This document shows, piece after piece, positions 6,602 through 9,426 of a stretch of DNA of 9,426 nt. Location of the stretch: NCBI GenBank assembly GCA_021826035.1, contig JAKBBE010000109.1, positions 1 through 9,426 of the forward strand, given 5' to 3'. Below the pieces are notes generated by a model. It ran no database searches. It was not told the origin of the DNA and saw only the letters and a program-made list of their open reading frames with translations. Every line of letters begins with the position of its first letter. The stretch's first letter is position 1. Origin of the DNA: Pseudomonadota bacterium (lineage in GTDB: Bacteria > Pseudomonadota > Gammaproteobacteria > Steroidobacterales > Steroidobacteraceae). The position numbers and the translations under genes were made by a program.

Positions 6602-8233
6602 ATGACGCTGCAGCATGATCGGCGCGCGGGGACGGGGCGCGACGTGTCCTGTACGGTCCGAACGCCCCTGGGCGAGCTCGCCGGTCTCGAGCGGCCTGAT
6701 GGCGTGCGGGGGTTTCGCGGAATCCGCTATGCCGAGGCGCCCACGGGTGCGCTGCGCTGGCGGCCACCGGTTCCGGTGGGGCCATGGACGGGGGTGAGGG
6801 CGGCGCGGCACTTCGGCGCGGCCTGTGTGCAGGTGCGCTCGGTGGCGGGCAGCATCTACGGCGGCGACGTGCCGCGCGCGAGCGAAGATTGCTTGTTTTT
6901 GAATGTCTGGGCGCTACGCGGCAGCGATGGCGCCGCCGTCATGGTCTGGCTGCACGGCGGTGCGCTGCGCACGGGGGATCCGGCGAGCGGCATGTTCGAT
7001 GGAGCGGCGCTTGCACGTCTGGGCGTCGTGGTGGTTACCGTCAACTACCGCCTCGGTGTGCTCGGCTACCTGGCGCATCGGGAGCTCAGTGCGGAGTCTG
7101 CGAATGATTCTTCCGGCAACTATGGTCTTTTGGATCAGATCGCCGCGTTGCGCTGGGTGCGGGAGAACATCGCCGCATTCGGCGGAGACCCGGATAACGT
7201 CACGGTCTTCGGTGAGTCGGCCGGCGCACTGAGCGCCATTGATCTGATGGCGAGTCCGCTCGCCCGGGGCCTCTTCCACAAGGTGATCGCGCAGAGCGGG
7301 TACCTGGTGTCGAATCTGCAGCTCACGCAGCCGCGTTTCGGATTGCCCTCGGCACACGAGAGAGGCGAGGTGCTGGTGCGTCACATGGGCGCGAACGGTA
7401 TCGCCCCACTGCGTGCGATGGACGCCCAGACCGTCACGGAGTGCGCCGCCGCCGCGGGCTTCGATCCGCAGGCGACGATCGACGGCTGGGTCCTGCCTCG
7501 GCAGATCCTCGAGTGCTTCGATCGCGGGGAGCAGTCCGCGGTGCCGCTGATGGCCGGCTTCAACGACGGGGAGGTCCGCTCCCTGCGATTTTTCCTGCCG
7601 CCGCTGCCGCAAGGCGCCGCCGAGTACGAGGAACAGGTGAGAGGCATTTATGCGGACCTCGCGCCGCGCTACCTCGAGCGGTATCCGGCCACCCAGATCG
7701 AGGAGAGCGCCCTCGCGGCCGCGCGGGATGCCTTCTACGGGTGGAGTGCTGAGCGTCTGGTGAGGTCTCAGGAGGCGCTGGGCTGCCCGGCGTACCTGTA
7801 TTACTTCGCGCATCACTATCCGGCGCAGGAGGCGCTGCACCTCGAGGCGTTCCATGCCAGTGAATTGCCCTACGAGTTCGGGCGCATCGGGGCCGAGGAG
7901 GGGTGGCCGGCGCTGTGGCCGAGACCGCCGGATGAACCGCAGGAGCGGGCGCTGAGCGCAGCGATCATGAGCTACTTTACGAGCTTCGCCCGCACGGGTG
8001 TCCCCGAGGCGCCAGGGGCGACGCTGTGGTCACGGTACGGACGCGAACGGGCGTATCTGGCATTTGACGGGGAACCACGGGCCGCGCGGCACCTGCATCC
8101 CGGGACCTTTGAGCTGCACGAAGAGGTCATCGCCCGGCGGCGGGCTGCCGGCACGCAGCATTGGTACGTCAATGTAGGCCTCGCGTCCCCTCCCGTGCCG
8201 CCCGCGCTCCCTCCCGAGAGGGGTGCCCGATAG
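6602..8233 (+). CDS. Type-B carboxylesterase (alpha/beta hydrolase)
   Basis: A 543-residue carboxylesterase/lipase family protein of the acetylcholinesterase-like fold, expected to hydrolyse carboxylic esters. Family marks are complete: RGIRYAEAPTGALRWRPP (39-56), EDCLFLNVW (96-104), oxyanion-hole HGG at 118-120, the nucleophile elbow GESAG with Ser206, the acid probably Glu324 in FNDGE, and the His probably His418 in FHASELPYEFG. No signal peptide or membrane segment is visible, so it should act in the cytosol. The start at 6602 is supported by the conserved TPLGELAGLE strand beginning soon after; the frame is open from a GTG at 6524, and the ribosome site at 6602 is weak (GGGG at 6587-6590). 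It lies 133 bases after the TetR gene with no clear promoter between. In context it could cleave an imported ester and hand the acid to the ligase. Alcohol and acyl parts are unknown. Confidence 0.94.
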   Translation: MTLQHDRRAGTGRDVSCTVRTPLGELAGLERPDGVRGFRGIRYAEAPTGALRWRPPVPVGPWTGVRAARHFGAACVQVRSVAGSIYGGDVPRASEDCLFLNVWALRGSDGAAVMVWLHGGALRTGDPASGMFDGAALARLGVVVVTVNYRLGVLGYLAHRELSAESANDSSGNYGLLDQIAALRWVRENIAAFGGDPDNVTVFGESAGALSAIDLMASPLARGLFHKVIAQSGYLVSNLQLTQPRFGLPSAHERGEVLVRHMGANGIAPLRAMDAQTVTECAAAAGFDPQATIDGWVLPRQILECFDRGEQSAVPLMAGFNDGEVRSLRFFLPPLPQGAAEYEEQVRGIYADLAPRYLERYPATQIEESALAAARDAFYGWSAERLVRSQEALGCPAYLYYFAHHYPAQEALHLEAFHASELPYEFGRIGAEEGWPALWPRPPDEPQERALSAAIMSYFTSFARTGVPEAPGATLWSRYGRERAYLAFDGEPRAARHLHPGTFELHEEVIARRRAAGTQHWYVNVGLASPPVPPALPPERGAR

Positions 8234-8253
8234 GGGTCCGAGCGACGCGAGCA

Positions 8254-8282
8254 TTGTTCGGCGGCCCCTGGGCGTGTAATCT
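8254..8282 (+). promoter_or_regulatory. Possible sigma70 promoter of tRNA-Glu
   Basis: TTGTTC (8254-8259) and TAATCT (8277-8282) are separated by 17 bases, and a GC-rich discriminator (GCCGCCCCGCG) follows, as is common for stably controlled tRNA and rRNA promoters. Each hexamer matches consensus at only three positions. Transcription would begin near 8289, just at the foot of the hairpin at 8290-8318. Confidence 0.35.
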
Positions 8283-8289
8283 TGCCGCC

Positions 8290-8318
8290 CCGCGCCGCAG
8301 GGCACTCCTGTGGCGCGG
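8290..8318 (+). terminator. Strong GC hairpin between esterase and tRNA: terminator or pre-tRNA leader stem
   Basis: CCGCGCCGCAGG pairs with CCTGTGGCGCGG over 12 base pairs (one G-U) around a GCACT loop. It begins 57 bases after the esterase stop and ends 13 bases before the tRNA. It could end the esterase transcript, but only TATTC follows rather than a U-run, so a classical intrinsic terminator is not certain. If the promoter at 8254-8282 is real, the same stem would be the 5' leader of the tRNA precursor. Confidence 0.45.
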
Positions 8319-8331
8319 TATTCAGCGCCGG

Positions 8332-8407
8332 GTCCCCATCGTCTAGAGGCCCAGGACATCGCCCTTTCACGGCGGTAACAGGGGTTCGAATCCCCTTGGG
8401 GACGCCA
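8332..8407 (+). tRNA. tRNA-Glu (anticodon TTC), CCA encoded
   Basis: A complete 76-base cloverleaf. The acceptor stem GTCCCCA (8332-8338) pairs with TGGGGAC (8397-8403), the discriminator is G8404 and CCA is encoded at 8405-8407. The anticodon stem TCGCC/GGCGG (8359-8363 and 8371-8375, first pair G-U) encloses CTTTCAC with anticodon TTC at 8366-8368, which reads GAA and GAG. The T-arm is AGGGG-TTCGAAT-CCCCT (8380-8396). Compared with the E. coli gene as I recall it, the last acceptor pair is swapped from T-A to A-T, a compensating change that supports function. Decayed accessory genes begin shortly after its 3' end, so this tRNA is a plausible integration site. Confidence 0.97.
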
Positions 8408-8723
8408 TTAAATTCAATGGCTTAATCGCGCTCCCCGCCGCTCAGGCCCATCATGGGGAACGTACGGGGAAAACCCCGAATCCGGCTGAACCCAGTTTCA
8501 CTCCTGCTTCTGCGCCCACCCTGGTGCGTTCCCTCGGAATCCCGGCCTTCATCGCCGCCAACGTCAACCTGATGCGCTTCGCCGAGGCGCTCGACCGTGG
8601 CGGGTCCCAGGCGCGGCATGACGAACACACGTTCCACTGGCGCGTGGCATGCCCGAGCGGGGGGCGCCAACGGCGCGACGGTCATGTCGGTGGCGCGGGC
8701 GGCTCGTCGCCCTGTCAGATGAT
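8408..8723. other. Unassigned stretch after tRNA-Glu
   Basis: About 316 bases with no gene I can recognise. Frames are open on both strands because of high GC, but none shows a known domain or good ribosome site. A short perfect hairpin CGGGG-AAAA-CCCCG lies at 8465-8478 without a U-run, and CCATT/AATGG (8405-8409 and 8416-8420) makes a weak stem over the tRNA end. No integrase is visible. Given the decayed genes beyond, this may be remnant DNA of an inserted element. Confidence 0.5.
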
Positions 8724-8957
8724 TCACACAACGAGCTCGCTCTTGCCCGCAACCTCAACGGGCTTCGGCAGCATGCGAGCGATCATCGTGTAGAACGTGC
8801 TCTGCCGGTCGGGATCACTCTGGACCTACTTGACCAGGCCGTCCACGCCACCACGCTGCTCGAACGCCTCAAGCATCTCATCGCGCAGCTTCGTGCAACG
8901 GCTTGCGCCGCCCTTGGGGCGTCCCGGGTTACCCGGCTTGAATTTCGTGTCGGCCAT
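8724..8957 (-). pseudogene. Decayed small phage-associated-type gene (KFKPGNPGRPKG start), in-frame stop
   Basis: From ATG 8957 the frame reads MADTKFKPGNPGRPKGGASR, then a helical part to GGVDGLVK, then a TAG (codon 44, 8826-8828), then 33 further sensible codons (VQSDPDRQSTFYTMIARMLP onward) to TGA at 8724-8726. A start of the form KFKPGxxGRPKG is common in small proteins of phages and integrated elements (DUF5681-like), and relatives I recall often have LVKW before a DP-rich helix and a LLPK-type segment. The TAG therefore most simply reflects a TGG tryptophan codon mutated to stop. GGA lies a few bases before the ATG. Beyond 8724 the frame may once have gone on: changing TGA at 8724 and 8715 to CGA would extend it to 8682. 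Function is unknown; the family resemblance is from memory, not a search. Confidence 0.6.
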
Positions 8958-9007
8958 CGTTCCGGATAGGGAAATTATGGTCCGTCGCCGCATGCGGCCA
9001 CCCAGCA

Positions 9008-9297
9008 TCAATGATAGTCCTCCTCATGCTGGTGGCGCACGGCAGTGACGGTTACAGTGCGGCCGACATCGATCTCGAAGAGTGCGACATAGCTCGTGTG
9101 GCCAAACGGGATCAAAAGCGCTCGCCCGCGGGGGTTTTCTGCAGCAGCGCCCTTCTGCATGAAAAAGGCGAATAGGCCAGGAGTTCAAACACTCGTTCAA
9201 CCGCCGCGAGCGCGCGCTTGGCCGCATCCCGATCCAGTTCAAGAAGAGATTCGTACAGTCGGTCGCGTCGCGGAACGTCGGGAGCCAGGCCGGCTGA
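9008..9297 (-). pseudogene. Frameshifted ParE/RelE-family toxin gene
   Basis: Two minus-strand frames together give a ParE-like toxin of about 95 residues. The first gives RDRLYESLLELDRDAAKRAL, runs on through FELLAYSPFSCRRA to about 9150, then in its own frame ends soon at 9112. The second, from 9148, gives AAAENPRGRALLIPFGHTSY and then VALFEIDVGRTVTVTAVRHQ ending EEDYH and a TGA at 9008-9010. The pattern FPFSGR, NPR-RELxIPFG, YVALF and AxRHQ-E-DY is the standard C-terminal half of ParE toxins, which act on ribosome or gyrase depending on subtype. Joining them needs one base restored near 9149-9153. Cys replaces the usual Gly in PFSGR. The N-terminal edge is approximate; a WLPTFRDATD reading in a third frame suggests another lesion near 9265-9295. 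No antitoxin gene is recognisable beside it. Confidence 0.7.
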
Positions 9298-9426
9298 GCG
9301 CGCTACAGCACGGAAAACGCTCGATCCGCAGTCGATGGAGCAGCGGCCTGACACCGAGCCGGCGCGCATAGACCCCATCCAGCCAGAACCGTCGAGCGTT
9401 TCCGTGGCAGTGTTCGTACGGAGATT
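9298..9426. other. Right edge, nothing assigned
   Basis: A paired antitoxin of the CopG/ParD type would be expected upstream of the toxin here, but no frame looks like one. One minus-strand frame is open to the window edge without resembling a family I know. Confidence 0.4.

Noticed and set aside
6914..7855. 313-residue minus-strand open frame
   Set aside because: Opposite the esterase core including its active site; composition typical of an antisense shadow.
8465..8478. CGGGG-AAAA-CCCCG hairpin as tRNA terminator
   Set aside because: Only five pairs and no U-run, and it lies 58 bases past the tRNA.
8408..8723. Possible integrase or terminase remnant on either strand
   Set aside because: Short open frames exist but I could not match any conserved motif, so no gene is claimed.

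Overview
The window reads as chromosomal DNA of a GC-rich proteobacterium. The outer-membrane TonB-dependent receptor shows a Gram-negative cell. The tRNA-Glu is close, as I remember it, to the enterobacterial one and encodes its CCA, which favours a gammaproteobacterium. Genus cannot be told from this sequence.

Layout. Positions 1-1450 hold two minus-strand genes: a short-chain dehydrogenase of the peroxisomal multifunctional-enzyme type 2 (HSD17B4-like) class, followed by a thiolase whose 3' end lies outside the window. Their stop and start codons share one base. A 382-base divergent control region (1451-1832) separates them from four plus-strand genes: a TonB-dependent receptor, an AMP-forming acyl-CoA ligase of the AlkK/FadD type, a TetR-family regulator and a type-B carboxylesterase. 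A strong GC hairpin and an intact tRNA-Glu(TTC) follow. The last kilobase is accessory debris: two decayed minus-strand genes, one resembling small phage-associated proteins with a KFKPGNPGRPKG start (in-frame stop) and one ParE/RelE-type toxin (frameshift).

How the genes may work together (inference). The receptor could bring a hydrophobic or ester-containing compound across the outer membrane. The esterase, which lacks a signal peptide and so looks cytosolic, could release a carboxylic acid, and the ligase would activate it to a CoA thioester. The divergent dehydrogenase and thiolase would do the last two steps of a beta-oxidation-type cycle. No acyl-CoA dehydrogenase or enoyl-CoA hydratase is present here, so those steps must be encoded elsewhere. 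The TetR protein is the natural candidate for a ligand-responsive repressor, and a 20-base inverted repeat in the divergent region is a possible operator. The substrate is unknown; a steroid, terpenoid or fatty ester would fit the families.

I found no clearly new system. The most unusual parts are the substrate-undefined catabolic locus and the decayed mobile-type genes beside tRNA-Glu.
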